Shown here piece after piece: positions 9,443-20,320 of a DNA stretch of 64,000 bases. Under the pieces are notes generated by a model. That model was not told where the DNA came from. It saw only the letters and a program-made list of their open reading frames with translations, and did no database searches. This DNA is from Lycium barbarum (taxonomy: Eukaryota > Streptophyta > Magnoliopsida > Solanales > Solanaceae). The translations under genes were made by a program, and so were the position numbers. The stretch spans positions 56,077,821 through 56,141,820 of the forward strand of contig NC_083346.1 of NCBI RefSeq assembly GCF_019175385.1. The letters are read 5' to 3'. Position 1 is the first letter of the stretch. Every line of letters starts with the position of its first letter.

Positions 9443-12291
9443 ATGTCTGAAACCACTTCCCATGATATTCCCTCGGTTTCATCTCAAGGAACCGAACCTG
9501 CATCTCCAACTAAAGCAAAGAGCACCTTCGAGCCCACTGCCTCGGACATTATACCGGCCAAGCCTAACTTTAACAAAGATTTTGAGGTCGAAAAACCTTC
9601 TTCGGTATTCGATAGGGGGTTTGATGTGAGGCGATATCCCTCATCCATTACTGAGGAAAAACTCGACTTAGTCCGGGCTGATTGCGGGTGGGACACCCGT
9701 CCGGTTCAAGTTTTTTCCCCCGGGCCAAGTGAATCAGTCACTGACCACCGGGAAGGTTTTTTATATGTGTATACTTACCCTTTCACTCTCAAGCTCGACC
9801 CTCCGGTCGATCCGGTCATCTTGGACATGTGCCCGACCTATTACGTGACCTTGGCACAAATTGGTCCGATCGTTTGGAGGGTCGTGGCATGCCTCCGGTT
9901 GTTGGCCAACAATGCCAGGAAGGATCTCACGCTGGCCCACTTGATACGCTTATATTCCCCGAGGTTGTTCCAGGGTGGCGTAATAAAAACTCGCAAAGCA
10001 TAGCCGGAATCCATTTTTCTCGAAAATGGACGAAGATAGAGACAGGGACTGGTTGGAGCGATATGTCCGGGTGAGGACCTCGGACATCATTCCGGACAAT
10101 TACATGCCTTTTCCGGAAACGTGGAACAATAAGCGTAAGCCTGAACTCTAAGTAACTGCTTTTGTATGTTTTATCGAACTTTGGTTCCACTTTCTCACCA
10201 CTTTTCTTATTTATATTAGCCAATGGATGGATTCCCCCAGTCATCCGGAATCTGAATGAATGGGTTACTGCACTCCTTAGCCAGCATGTCCACGACGACC
10301 GGACGTGGGGCCACTTGTCACGCGGCCGATGGGTCGCCTAGAACCACGGTAATACTCTGCGGCTACTCGTGTTCACTGCATCTTCTACTTCCCGTATTCA
10401 TTGCGTCTTCGATTTTCAGGTTTGCCCAAGGGCTCGGTGGATCCCAGACCGGAGTCGGCAGCCGGACCCGCAACGTCGGTACCCGATTTTGATTCGGCGG
10501 GTGCATCTCGCATCGTTGCTGCCGCCGCCAAGAGAAAAAGGCCCTCGGACAAAGGGCAGAAAGCAAAGAAAAGGGCGAGGAGCGTCGTTAGGACTTTACG
10601 GGATGAAGCAGAGCCTGAGCTCCTCGTCCGGAGTATCAGTGCGGCCCCTTCCGTGGCTCCTGTTCCGGAAGAGGGTATCACCGCTTCACCCCTTCCTTCA
10701 GCCGTAGAAGGACCTTTGGTTCCGGCGTTACCCACAGGTGCGGAAGAAATTCTTTACCCGACTCCTTTAAGGTCGATTGATTTCGTCGACATTTCAGGTG
10801 AAGCTTCTTCCGAAGAAACCCCCTGCAAAGGGCAAGTAGATCTGGGGGGGCGGTAGCTGCCGAAGCTGATCAAAGAACCGAGCCTGCCCCCGAGAGCGAA
10901 GCTCCAACGGTCACTGGCCTGTTGCCCGACTATGAGATTGCTGCAACTACGGAGCCCCCTATTTTTGCTGAAGCTGCTGAGGCCGCTCCAAGTTTTCCAA
11001 CTCCGGCTTCGAGGCCGGATGAGTTTAAGGACATGTTCTCGAGCACTCCTCCTGCAACCGGGGAAGCCGCGGGTTTCAGACATCTCCATATCCCTCGAGC
11101 CACGAGGGCGGTTGGTCGGGCCACCGAGTCCAGTGCTAGGGATAGCTTGGTCCGAACCTTTCCGGCCCCGAGTGTGGAGCCGAGGAGGACGAGGTCGGCT
11201 GTGATCACCGTTCCCGAGGATTGCAGCTTTCTCTCTCGCCCGGTGGGCGTGGCGAGCTACCTGAGGCCCCTTATCTCGGACTCGGATAAACGAAAGATGA
11301 ACGGGGTCTCTTGGCAGTGCCTCATCAATGAGGGTATGCACGCGGGCAATCGGGTAAGTTTTGTCAACTGTCCCTGCATGCTTTTCTTGAGAATTTTTGT
11401 CTCGTTTTATGAAAAGTGTTTGACTTGCTTCTTTTTGCAGAGTGTGGTGCTTGTTAACGAAGCCTTCGTCCATGCCCAGCAAGAGGTGGACGATCTCAAG
11501 GGCCAACTAGATGCCCAGGCTGGGAAACGAAGAAATATCTGCACCTTCTTCGGGAGAAGGAGAAGGAGCTGAACCGAGCAGTTGCTCTTTCCAACCTCCG
11601 ACCCGAGCTCGATGCAACAAAGGCTGAAAATCGTCGATTGAAGGGTGAGCTGGCCGAGATGGTTGAATACAACCGGAGTCTCGAAGCGGACAAGATCGCC
11701 CTTAGCCGAGATAACGCTCAATTTTCCTCGAGGCTTGATGAGCTCGAAACCACCATTTCTCAACTCCGGGGGGAGCTGGAATCGGTGAAGTCTGATGCTG
11801 CGAGCTTGGCCGAGAGGAACCGGCTGCTCGAATCTGAGAGTGCCCGGTACAAAGAGCGCATGAGGGTGTTCGAGGAGAAGGCGGAGAAGAGGGCCCGGAT
11901 ATGCGATGATCTGAAAACCGAGCCTAAGGAGACGGCCGATGCTAATGACGTCCTTAAGGCAGAGCTCGAGTCGGCCATCCATATGCAAGATGTCCTCGGA
12001 GAGGCTCGGGATGTTCTAGCGGCAAAGTTAGCCCAGGCCGAGGCTGATTTGGAGGAGGCTCTGAAGAGCGTGGAGGCCGCCGAGGCTCATGCCACTATTG
12101 CTGCCGAGTACGAAAAATGGAAGTCTTGGAGGATCACTCTTGAGCAAGCCGAGCATGGCTTTATGGATCTTCCGACCCTTATTCTCGAGGCTAAAAGAGT
12201 CGAGGAAGAGGCTAAGGGTGCCCTCGGGGATGACTCTGACGACTCTGAGCGGACAGTGTCCGAACACTCCGGCTCCAGCCATTCCGGATAG
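9443..12291 (+). pseudogene. Antisense additional ORF of the Tat element: intron-containing coiled-coil 'plant transposon' protein, frameshifted
   Basis: The frame opens at 9443 (MSETTSHDIPSVSSQ) after a TATA box at 9149. Residues about 110-180 (YTYPFTLKLDPPVDPVILDMCP, then WRVVACLRLLAN) resemble the 'putative gypsy-type transposon' family I recall from Tat elements; a profile search would decide. Three good introns are visible: 10135-10219, 10349-10419 and 11354-11440. All are GT-AG with T-rich acceptors, and each joins compatible frames. Downstream are a Pro/Ala/Ser-rich linker with a basic KRKRPSDKGQKAKKR patch (a possible nuclear signal) and a long Glu/Lys/Leu coiled coil (about 11560-12130) ending SEHSGSSHSG at 12291. 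Frameshifts near 10000, 10860-10920 and 11530, and a stop at about 10337, break it. It converges on pol, whose 3' end is at 13437. Function is unknown; the host element does not need it for catalysis. Confidence 0.75.
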
Positions 12292-13436
12292 GCTAGGGCC
12301 TGTACATAGCCTTTTTATTTTTTTCCTTCGTAGTGGGCTCCGATGTAAAATCCTTTGTATAAATAGAACATGTATTTTCCTTGATTCTTTTCTTCGAATG
12401 AATGTTTGTTATGATTTCCGCCCGAATTGTCGGTTCGTTTTTAAGGAGTCACTATTTATGACTGTGCCTATTTATCGGCTTTTCTCCTCCTCCGGTATAT
12501 GTCTTCCGGGAATTTTATGGAGGGTTTGCCCATGGGACTTATCTTACGCTTTTATGAATTTAGACGTCTCTGAATCACGACGGGCGTTGTTAGGGCCGGT
12601 ATTTTCGGCTATTTTTAGGGCCGGTATATTTCGGACACCTGAGTCTCAGCCTTAGCCGGATTTTGATGTAAAAGTCCCCGTTTGTGGAGTTAATGATTTT
12701 GGCTCGGTTCGCTATGACCTTGTTGCCTTTGTCGAATTTCGACCGTAGTACCCGGTATAGGGTGTATGAATGAAATAGTGCCGAAATATGGCGGTTATCA
12801 CCAGAGTGAACTGTTTTAACAGGAAGACATCCGAGATATCGTTTATCCAAAGTTTCGATAATTTTTGCATTACAAGTGTTTGTGTACATGAGAATGAATT
12901 TTTCCCTTCCGCTTTTGCCGTAGCAAATACTAAATGGACACGATTTATTCTGATCGTTTGGTCCTTACATCGGAACCTAATGCAGAAGATCTGGTTCTTG
13001 GTTTTTCCGTAGCAAATGTTATGTGGACACGATTCGTTTTGATCGTTTGGTCCTTACATCGGAACCTAATATTGAAGGTCCGGTTTTATTTTGTTGAGGG
13101 CGGCCTCCGGTTTCAGCTAACCGGGGTAAACTTCAGAGTGGGTGTGATAGTCCCCTAGCTCTTATCCGAGCTGCAAGATCGGGTGAGTGCTATTAAGTCC
13201 CCACTAGTTGGGTGTGACCCCGAGTTTCCGGGCGTCTGTCTTCATCTTCATTGAGTAACACGTTGTACTTGTTACCTCATTAAAAACCTTGTCGGAAAAC
13301 CCATTTTGGGACAAAACCGCACTAAGGAAAAGAGTGCAACACGTGTTTTGTTTTCAGGCCTAAATTCTAACTTTATCCGGCTCTCGATTTTTCTGCAAAA
13401 AGAGGGGTTAAATAGAAAGCATGGGGAGTTCATACC
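12292..13436. other. Convergent 3' region between the antisense gene and pol, with an ~89-bp tandem duplication
   Basis: No gene. An imperfect direct repeat of about 89 bases lies at about 12919-13007 and 13008-13096 (shared words GTAGCAAAT, GGACACGATT, GATCGTTTGGTCCTTACATCG). Both transcripts would end here. The stretch also has a G/C-rich portion (about 13090-13240). Confidence 0.6.
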
Positions 13437-14249
13437 TTAACAATAGTATCTTTTCAGATGAGCCACGTTCCAATTGTTGTGCAACCGTTGCCCGTTCATG
13501 GACTCCAACTGATACGATCCTTTGCCCGTTATCCCGGTTATCTTATACGGACCTTCCCAGTTTGGACCCAGTTTTCTTTCGTTGGGATTCTTGGTGTTCA
13601 AGGTAACTTTTCGAAGTACCAAGTCCCCAACTTGGAAATGCCGAAAATTGGCTCTTCGGTTGTAGTACCTTTCCATTCTCTACTTCTGGGCTGCAATACG
13701 GACTAACGCGTTTTCGCGAAGCTCATCCGTGAGGTCGAGTTTTACGGCCATGGCCTCCTCGTTTGACTCCCCGGTAGTATAGCTAAACCGGAGAGTGGGT
13801 TCTCTAACTTCTACGGGAATAAGGGCTTCAGCCCCGTAGACCAACGAGAAAGGAGTTTCTCCCGTACTTGATTTTGCTGTGGTTCTGTATGCCCACAACA
13901 TCTCCGGTAATATTTCCCTCCAGTGATGCTTTGACGCTTCAAGTTTTTTCCTTAGATTTTGGATTATTGTCTTGTTCGTGGATCCCGCCTGTCCGTTTGC
14001 ACACGGGTGATACGTGGTTGATACAATTTTCTTGATCTTCAATCCCTCGAGAAAATCATTGACTTTGCCACCCACGAACTGGGGTCCGTTATCACAGGTT
14101 ATCTCAGCAGGGATGCCAAAGCGACAGATGATGTGGTCCCATATGAAGTCAATGACTTCCTTCTCTCTGATTTTTTCAAAGGCATGCGCTTCAACCCACT
14201 TAGAGAAATAATCAGTCATAAACAGAATAAAACGGGATTTACCTGGTGC
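13437..14249 (-). pseudogene. Integrase catalytic core and C-terminus, Tat-like gypsy (inactive)
   Basis: Minus-strand frames 14219-13680 and 13676-13437 continue the RT frame after a stop at about 14250, where a Trp codon is normal. The core starts with TDYFSKWVEA (first Asp), then ITCDNGPQFVGG (second Asp). The third acidic residue is missing: the motif reads NGQAGSTNK, with Gly where the family has Glu, so the DDE site is broken. Downstream are the conserved WAYRTTAKSSTGETPFSLVYG and the C-terminal GPNWEGPYKI fold ending HLKRYYC. A frame break at about 13677-13680 separates the two parts. Confidence 0.88.
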
Positions 14250-16325
14250 CTATGGTAATGGACCGACAATGTCCATTCCCCACTTCATGAAAGGCCAAGG
14301 TGACACCACCGAATGCAGCAACTCCCTGGGCTGGTGAATCATCGGAGCATGTCCCTGATACCCGTCACATTTCCGGACGAAATGTTTTGAGTCTTCGTCC
14401 ATCCAGTTCCAGTAATAACCGGCCCTGATGATTTTTCGGACCAGAGCTTCAGCACCGGAGTGGTTGCCACAGGTTCCTTCGTGTACCTCTCTCAACACAT
14501 ACTCCGTCTCTCCAGGACCCAAACACCTAGCCAGGGGGCTGAAGAAAGATCGTCGATACAATTGGTCGTCTACCAAGCAGAAACGCACAGCTTTAGTCCT
14601 TAATGACCGTGATTCTTTTGGGTCATTCGGGAGCTTTCCATCACGCAAGTAGTCGATGTACTTGTTGCGCCAATCCCAAGTCAAACCCATTGTGTTTATT
14701 TTGGCATATCCATTTTTTATTGCCGTGTTCAACAAGTGCACCGTAGTCCCGGGGTTGATTTCTTCCTCTTCGACCGAGGATCCCAAATTTGCCAATGCAT
14801 CGGCTTCGCTGTTCTGCTCCCTCGGTATATGCTGCATGGTCCATTCTTTAAACCGATGTATTATCATTTGGATTTTTTCAAGATATCTCTGCATTTGTTC
14901 GTCCTTGACCTCGAAGATGTCGTTCACCGGGTTTACGACCAAGAGCGAATCGCACTTTACCTTGATTATTTCGGCCCCCATACTTCGGGCCAATTCCAAA
15001 CCTGCAATCATAGCCTCATACTCTGCTTCATTGTTAGTCAATTTAGCAGTTCTAATAGACTGTCGAACGGCGTCCCCGGCCGGGGTTCTAAGGACGATTC
15101 CTAGCCCGGAACCTTTGAGGTTCGAGGCTCTGTCCGTATGTAGCGACCAAATATCCGAGGCTTTCCCCGAGATTAGCAGAAGCTCTTTCTCAATCTCGGG
15201 GACCATAGCCGGGGTGAAATCTGCTACAAAATCGGCCAAGTTCTGGGACTTGATGGTCGTTCGAGGTTTGTACTCGATATCATATCCGCTAATTTCGACG
15301 GTCCACTTAGTTAGTCTACCCGATAATTCCGGTTTATGCATGATGTTTTTCAGGGGGTAAGTAGTTACTACACATATTAGATGGCATTGAAAGTAGGGCT
15401 TGAGCTTTCTAGAAGCACTTACTAGAGCCAATGCCAATTTTTCCAAGTGGGGATAATGGGTCTCCGCATCCCCCAAAGTTCTACTTACGTAATAGATAGG
15501 GAATTGCATACCTGATTCTTCTCGGACCAGAACGCCACTCATCGCCACCTCGGAGACAACAAGGTAGAGAAAAAGCGGCTCGTCCGCCTTTGGTGTGTGA
15601 AACAGCGGGGGGCTAGACAAGTATCTCTTCAATTCTTGTAAATCTCTTTGGCACTCCGGTATCCAAACGAAGACGTTTTTCTTCCTTAGTAAAGAGAAGA
15701 AATGATGACTCTTGTCCGAGGACCTCGATATGAAACGACTCAACGCCGCTATCCTTCCGGTAAGCCTCTGTACTCCTTTGACGTTATTCACCACCTCGAT
15801 ATCCTCGATGGCCTTGATCTTGTCCGGGTTGATTTCGATCCCTCGGTTTGACACCATGAAACCCAGAAATTTGCCGGACCTTACCCCGAAGACACATTTT
15901 TCCGGGTTGCGGAGCACGTCGAAGGTTTCCTGCAAATTTTTTAAATGGTCCTCTATTTCCAGGGACTTGACCACCATGTCGTCAATATAAACTTCTATTG
16001 TTTTCCCTATTTGTTCTTCGAACATCTTATTAACTAGGCGTTGGTAAGTTGCACCGGCATTTTTTAGTCCAAAAGGCATGACATTATAATAGTAAGTCCC
16101 ATATCGGATGATGAAGGATGTTTTCTCTTGATCCTCCGGGTGCATCCGAATCTGGTTATACCGGGAGTAGGCATCGAGAAAACTTAACATCTCATGCCCG
16201 GCCGTCGCATCGATCATTCTATCGATGTGAGGCAACGAGAATGCATCCTTCGGGCATGCTTTATTTATATCCTTGTAATCAACACACATTTGAAATTTAT
16301 TACCTTTCGTGGGCACCACTACCAT
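14250..16325 (-). pseudogene. pol: Reverse transcriptase, RNase H, second RNase H and integrase zinc finger, Tat-like gypsy
   Basis: 691 codons. RT: CVDYKDINKACPKDAFSLPHID, FLDAYSRYNQIRM, VMPFGLKNAGATYQ, and the catalytic YIDDMVVKS. The gypsy RNase H follows (PLFLYLVVSEVAMSGVLV...). Near residue 395 a second RNase H begins: LHTDRASNLKGSGLG, TNNEAEYEAMIAGLELA, CDSLLVV, REQNSEADALANL, with all four acidic positions present. This dual RNase H is diagnostic of the Tat clade. The end has the integrase HHCC finger (HEGTCGNHSG), but the last Cys appears replaced (CDGY). A stop replaces a conserved Trp just before the N-terminus of this frame (about 16335), and another ends it. Confidence 0.92.
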
Positions 16326-16334
16326 GTTAGCTAG

Positions 16335-16739
16335 CTAGTCCGAGTACTTTACCTCCCGGATAGAACCTATTTTTAAAATCTTTGTTACCTCGTCTTTTAC
16401 GAAGGCGTGTTTTGCCTCCGCCATGGGCCTTCTCTTCTGCTTCACCGGGGGAAACTTCCCGTCTAAGCTGAGCTTGTGAGTTGATACTTCCGGTGATATA
16501 CCTGTCATATCTATATGGGACCATGCGAAGCAATCTGCGTTAGCTCGAAGAAATTCAATTAACTTGTTCCTGAGCTCCGGGGTTAACCCCGTGCCTAGGT
16601 ATACCTTTTTGTCCGGTAGGTATTCGAACAAGATGATCTGCTCCAGCTCCTTTACTGTCGACTTGGTTGCACCCGAGTCATCCGGCATGATGAATGATCT
16701 GGGTACATCGAAATCGTCCTCTTCATACCCCGAGTCCAA
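16335..16739 (-). pseudogene. Linker between protease and reverse transcriptase, Tat-like pol
   Basis: 134-codon frame containing YLGTGLTPELRNKLIEFLRAN, DCFAWSHIDMTGISPEV, KQKRRPMAEAKHAFVKDEV and GSIREVKYSD. This is the conserved region leading into RT in plant gypsy elements. It is separated from the RT frame only by the stop at about 16335, so it is part of the same broken polyprotein. Confidence 0.88.
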
Positions 16740-16780
16740 ACCCGTGTGCTTTGATTGCTATTTGGTGTTCGCTCCTCCAG

Positions 16781-17563
16781 TTAGATCCGCTTCCTCGTGA
16801 ACCGATTTTTGGGGTTGGCTTCCTCGACCGCGAACATCTCCCTTGCAGCGGGTTGTTCACCTCGGATTATTTTTATCCCTTCCGGGGTTGGGAATTTCAG
16901 CAGCTGATGCAATGTTGTGGGCACGACCCTCATGTTATGTATCCAAGGTCTACCCAGCAATGCATTATACTTCATGTCCCCTTCGATTACATAGAACACC
17001 ATTTGCTGGATAGTGCCATCGATGTTCACCAGCAACGAGATCTCCCCCTTTGTGGTTTCGCTCGCCATGTTGAACCCGCTAAGTACCCTGGCTACCGGTG
17101 CGATCTGATCGAGCAGCCCTAGCTGTTCGACCACTCTCCACCGGATGATGTTGGCCGAGCTACCTGGGTCAATCAAAATACGTTTAACCTGAGTTTTAGA
17201 GATAAGTACAGAAATTACCAATGCATCATTGTGCGGTTGAATGATGCCTTCTGCATCCTCGTTGCTGAAAGAGATGGAACCCTCGGGTAAATAATTCCGG
17301 CTGCGCTTTTCGCGAACAACAGAAACCTTAGCCCGTTTCATCACCGGCCCTCGAGGGGCATCGGTGCCCCCAACTATCATGTTGATTACATGCTGGGGTT
17401 CTACTAACTCGGCCCTTCGATGAGCCTCCCTTTCCTTGTAGTGATTTTTGGCTCGTTCACTCAGCAATTCTCGGAGATGACCATTCTTCAGTAACCGGGA
17501 TACCTCCTCTCTTAGCTGGCGAACAATCCTCGGTTCTGTGACTATGGGTTCTATGGTATTCAC
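16781..17563 (-). pseudogene. Gag C-terminus and aspartic protease, Tat-like
   Basis: 260 codons. The start is the post-knuckle region of gag (RQLREEVSRLLKNGHLRELL). The protease segment has ILIDPGSSANII, in which the active-site triad is D-P-G rather than the common D-T/S-G, and YNALLGRPWIHNMRVVPTTLHQ. D-P-G variants do occur in plant gypsy proteases (recall). The N-terminal part overlaps the upstream gag frame, showing a frameshift near 17560-17600. Confidence 0.85.
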
Positions 17564-18674
17564 ACACCATGCTCGGGTCCCGTTGGCCCGGATCCGACCT
17601 TAGAGGTCTTGGCCATCTTGCATCCGGGACACGGCCAGTGACCGAGACGAGGCCCGAGGTACTGACGTTGAAGTTGTACTCCGATATCTTTGGTAAATCC
17701 TTGTTGCCGGCAGAGCTTCCGGCATCGCTCCTGAATGAGAGACCCCGACTGTTCGACGGGCGCTCGACCCGTTTATTACCTCGACCGGAGAAATGGCTTG
17801 GGCTAACCCTTGATTTCTCCGACCTAAAGCTTGGCTTCTCCGAATGGGAGTATGGCCGATACCTTTCCCTCGACGATTCGGCCTTCGTTTCGTAACCTTT
17901 CCTTGGTCTCTCAAAACCTTTGTTCACATTTATCGGCCCCGGGGGGAGCTCGAATTGATCATCTTCCACCTGAATCTTCGACTCGTATCGGTTATGGACA
18001 TCATCCCATGTCACAGCCTCGTACTCTAGCAAGCTTTCCTTTAATTTGAACGAAGCCGTTGAGCTCTGAACATTGAGCCCCTTTGTGAAAGCTTGTGCAG
18101 CCCATTCTTCTGGAACCAGGGGGAGTTCCATCCGTTCCCTTTGGAATCGGTTGACGAATTCACGCAGTAACTCGTCGTCTCTTTGGGCTATAAGGAAAAT
18201 GTCGGCCTTACGGGCCTGCACCTTTTTGGCACCGGCGTGAGCTTTGATGAAGGCATCGGCGAACATTTCGAAAGAGGTGATCGAATGCTCGGGCAGATGG
18301 TCGTACCATGTTAATGCTCCTTTTGACAGAGTTTCCCCTAACTTTTTCAACAATACCGATTCAATTTCGTCCTCCTCCATATCATTGCCTTTTATAGCGC
18401 ATGTGTATGAGGTCACGTGATCGTGTGGGTCCGTTGTGCCGTCATATTTCTGGATATCCGGCATCTTGAACCTCTTCGGGATTAGTTTGGGAGCTGCACT
18501 CGGAGAAAAAGGCCTTTAGATGTACCTCTTCGAATCCGGCCCTTTCAGTAAAGGTGGAGCCCCCGCGATTTTGTCTACTCGAGAGTTGTATGTTTCCACC
18601 CTCTTCTCGGTTGAGTCTACCCATTTTGCCAAAGTTTCGAGCATTCTCAGAACCTCGGTGGAGGACCCAGCTCC
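17457..18674 (-). pseudogene. gag: Gag (capsid part), Tat-like gypsy, left of the solo-LTR insertion
   Basis: 335-codon frame with KYDGTTDPHDHVTSYT, LTWYDHLPEHSITSFEMFADAFIKAHAGA, AQRDDELLREFVNRFQRER and EWAAQAFTKGLN, the standard Tat gag capsid. It ends with a CEYHRTHSHRTEDC zinc-finger-like motif before the frameshift. Upstream of the first Met the frame continues to 18674 with one internal TAA (about 18518) where a Gln codon is expected. The solo LTR begins there. Confidence 0.88.
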
Positions 18675-19079
18675 GGACCTGTCACACCCTCATCTTGATA
18701 GGGCATGATGGGCACCCGACTCTCATCAGAGTCGAGCGAACCCTTAAACGTTCGCTTTACCAAAACTTGTTATTTCAAAAACATTTAAAACATGGAACTT
18801 TTCCAAATAGAGATCATTGTCTTTGTACAGATTATGAAAACTTTCAATCAATTACGTACTTATTACCGACAGAAATCATCTGAAAATACATGCTCTTTTA
18901 ACATCTACAAATAATTCGTACTTCTCGACGCCCTGTCCACAGGACACTGTCTGCAAAGTCTCTAGCCTATACAAAATACCATGACATAAGTACTTTGACC
19001 CGGCAACACTCCGAACTGAGATGGAGCTCGCCAATCCCGCGGGACCACCTTCTAGCAAAGTCTTCTACTCTTCTGGGTG

Positions 19080-19142
19080 TACCTGCGTGGCATGAAACGC
19101 AGCCCCCGAAGAAAGGGGGTCAGTACGGAATATGTACTGAAT
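19080..19142 (-). promoter_or_regulatory. Conserved LTR module with GC hairpin (solo LTR)
   Basis: On the minus strand: CAGTACAT..CCGTACTGACCCCC, TTTCTTCGGGGGCTGCG, CATGCCACGCAGGTA. Same order and spacing as 1840-1913 despite otherwise different LTR sequence. Confidence 0.55.
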
Positions 19143-19320
19143 ATGTAAAGCATCACTGAATCATAACAAGGATAGGCGTAATAGTAAACCAGTTTAAAAG
19201 CAACCCGGGAGTAACCTGGAACAGCAGTTTGAACCGTGCCATATGGTACCTTACCCAAATTCTAGCATACACAATATAAATACGGCATACACAAATTCTA
19301 GAATACACAATATAAATATA

Positions 19321-19690
19321 GTATCACAATAGTCCCTTCGGACAGCCGCTTCCGGCATAGTAATATAATAGTCCTTTCGGACGGACGCTTCCGGCATAAT
19401 AATGATGATGGCCCCTTCGGGCATGCCGCTTCCGGCATAATAACATAATAGTCCCTTCGGACGGCCGCTTCCGGCATAATAATGATGATGGCCCCTTCGG
19501 GCATAATAATAATAATAATGATGGCATGAAATGTAAACATAAGTCGTAAATGAAATGAAATAATAAAACCTCGCACCCCGTTCGGAGTGATTTTGAAAAA
19601 TTAATTAGTAAAATCTCGCACCCCCTTCGGAGTGGTTTTGAAAGTCTAAACAGTGAAATCTCGCACCCCCTTCGGAGTGGTTTTGGAAAT
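19321..19690. repeat. Two tandem-repeat blocks within the solo LTR
   Basis: 19321-19515: about five copies of a roughly 40-base unit with CCCTTCGGAC/GGC and CGCTTCCGGCATAATAAT. 19567-19690: three copies of a roughly 55-base unit with CTCGCACCCCCTTCGGAGTG and GTTTTGAAA. A third, looser series (GCTGAGGCCATA..CACGCTCAG) follows to about 19905. CCTTCGG is common to the first two. Confidence 0.8.
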
Positions 19691-20302
19691 CAAACTTTAT
19701 ATTTCCTTTAATATAAAACTAGTTTTCTCGAAATTATTAGTGAAACCATATGCACAACTCAATTGGCATAACGTAAACTGAGGCCATATGTCATACAGCA
19801 CGCTCAGACATAAGCTGAGGCCATAGCACACTCAATGATCAGCTGAGACCATCGCACACTCAGATTTAAGCTGAGGCCATACGTTATATAGCACGCTCAG
19901 TCGCGTCATGAAATCATTTAGAAAAAAAAAACTATTATGGACGTCATGTATGCAATCAAACCCTTTTCATCTGTCTCCTTCGAGACTCACAAATTTAAAT
20001 ATAAAATGCATAGGTAAGAGAAAGACCTTGTGAATGTCCCCTTCGGGATTTAGTCAACATTATGAATTCGCACAACTTGAGAATGCCCCTTCGGGCTTAA
20101 GAGGTCAAAGAACTCAGGATATCCTACATCTAAGAATGAATTCATTATGGATATCGTTACGCTTCGCACTTGTCATAGATCATGCCAAAAAGAAGGAAAG
20201 GACAGCTTTACATACCTTTGGCGTTTATTCGTAACACAACACGTATACGCTGCCCAAAGTTTCAACCTATATTAAGACGTCAAGAATTATGGTTAAGCTA
20301 CC

Positions 20303-20320
20303 GGGGGGGGGGGGGGGGGG
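20303..20320 (+). repeat. Poly-G run (18)
   Basis: Eighteen G in a row within the solo LTR, a candidate G-quadruplex or sequencing-length artefact. A run of similar length occurs at 29702-29719. Confidence 0.85.

Noticed and set aside
10754..11506. 250-codon minus-strand frame opposite the antisense gene
   Set aside because: Shadow of GC-rich coding on the plus strand. It contains no conserved pol motif and overlaps splice sites of the plus-strand gene.
14656..15360. 234-codon plus-strand frame opposite RT/RNase H
   Set aside because: Shadow of the well-supported minus-strand pol, with no signature of its own.
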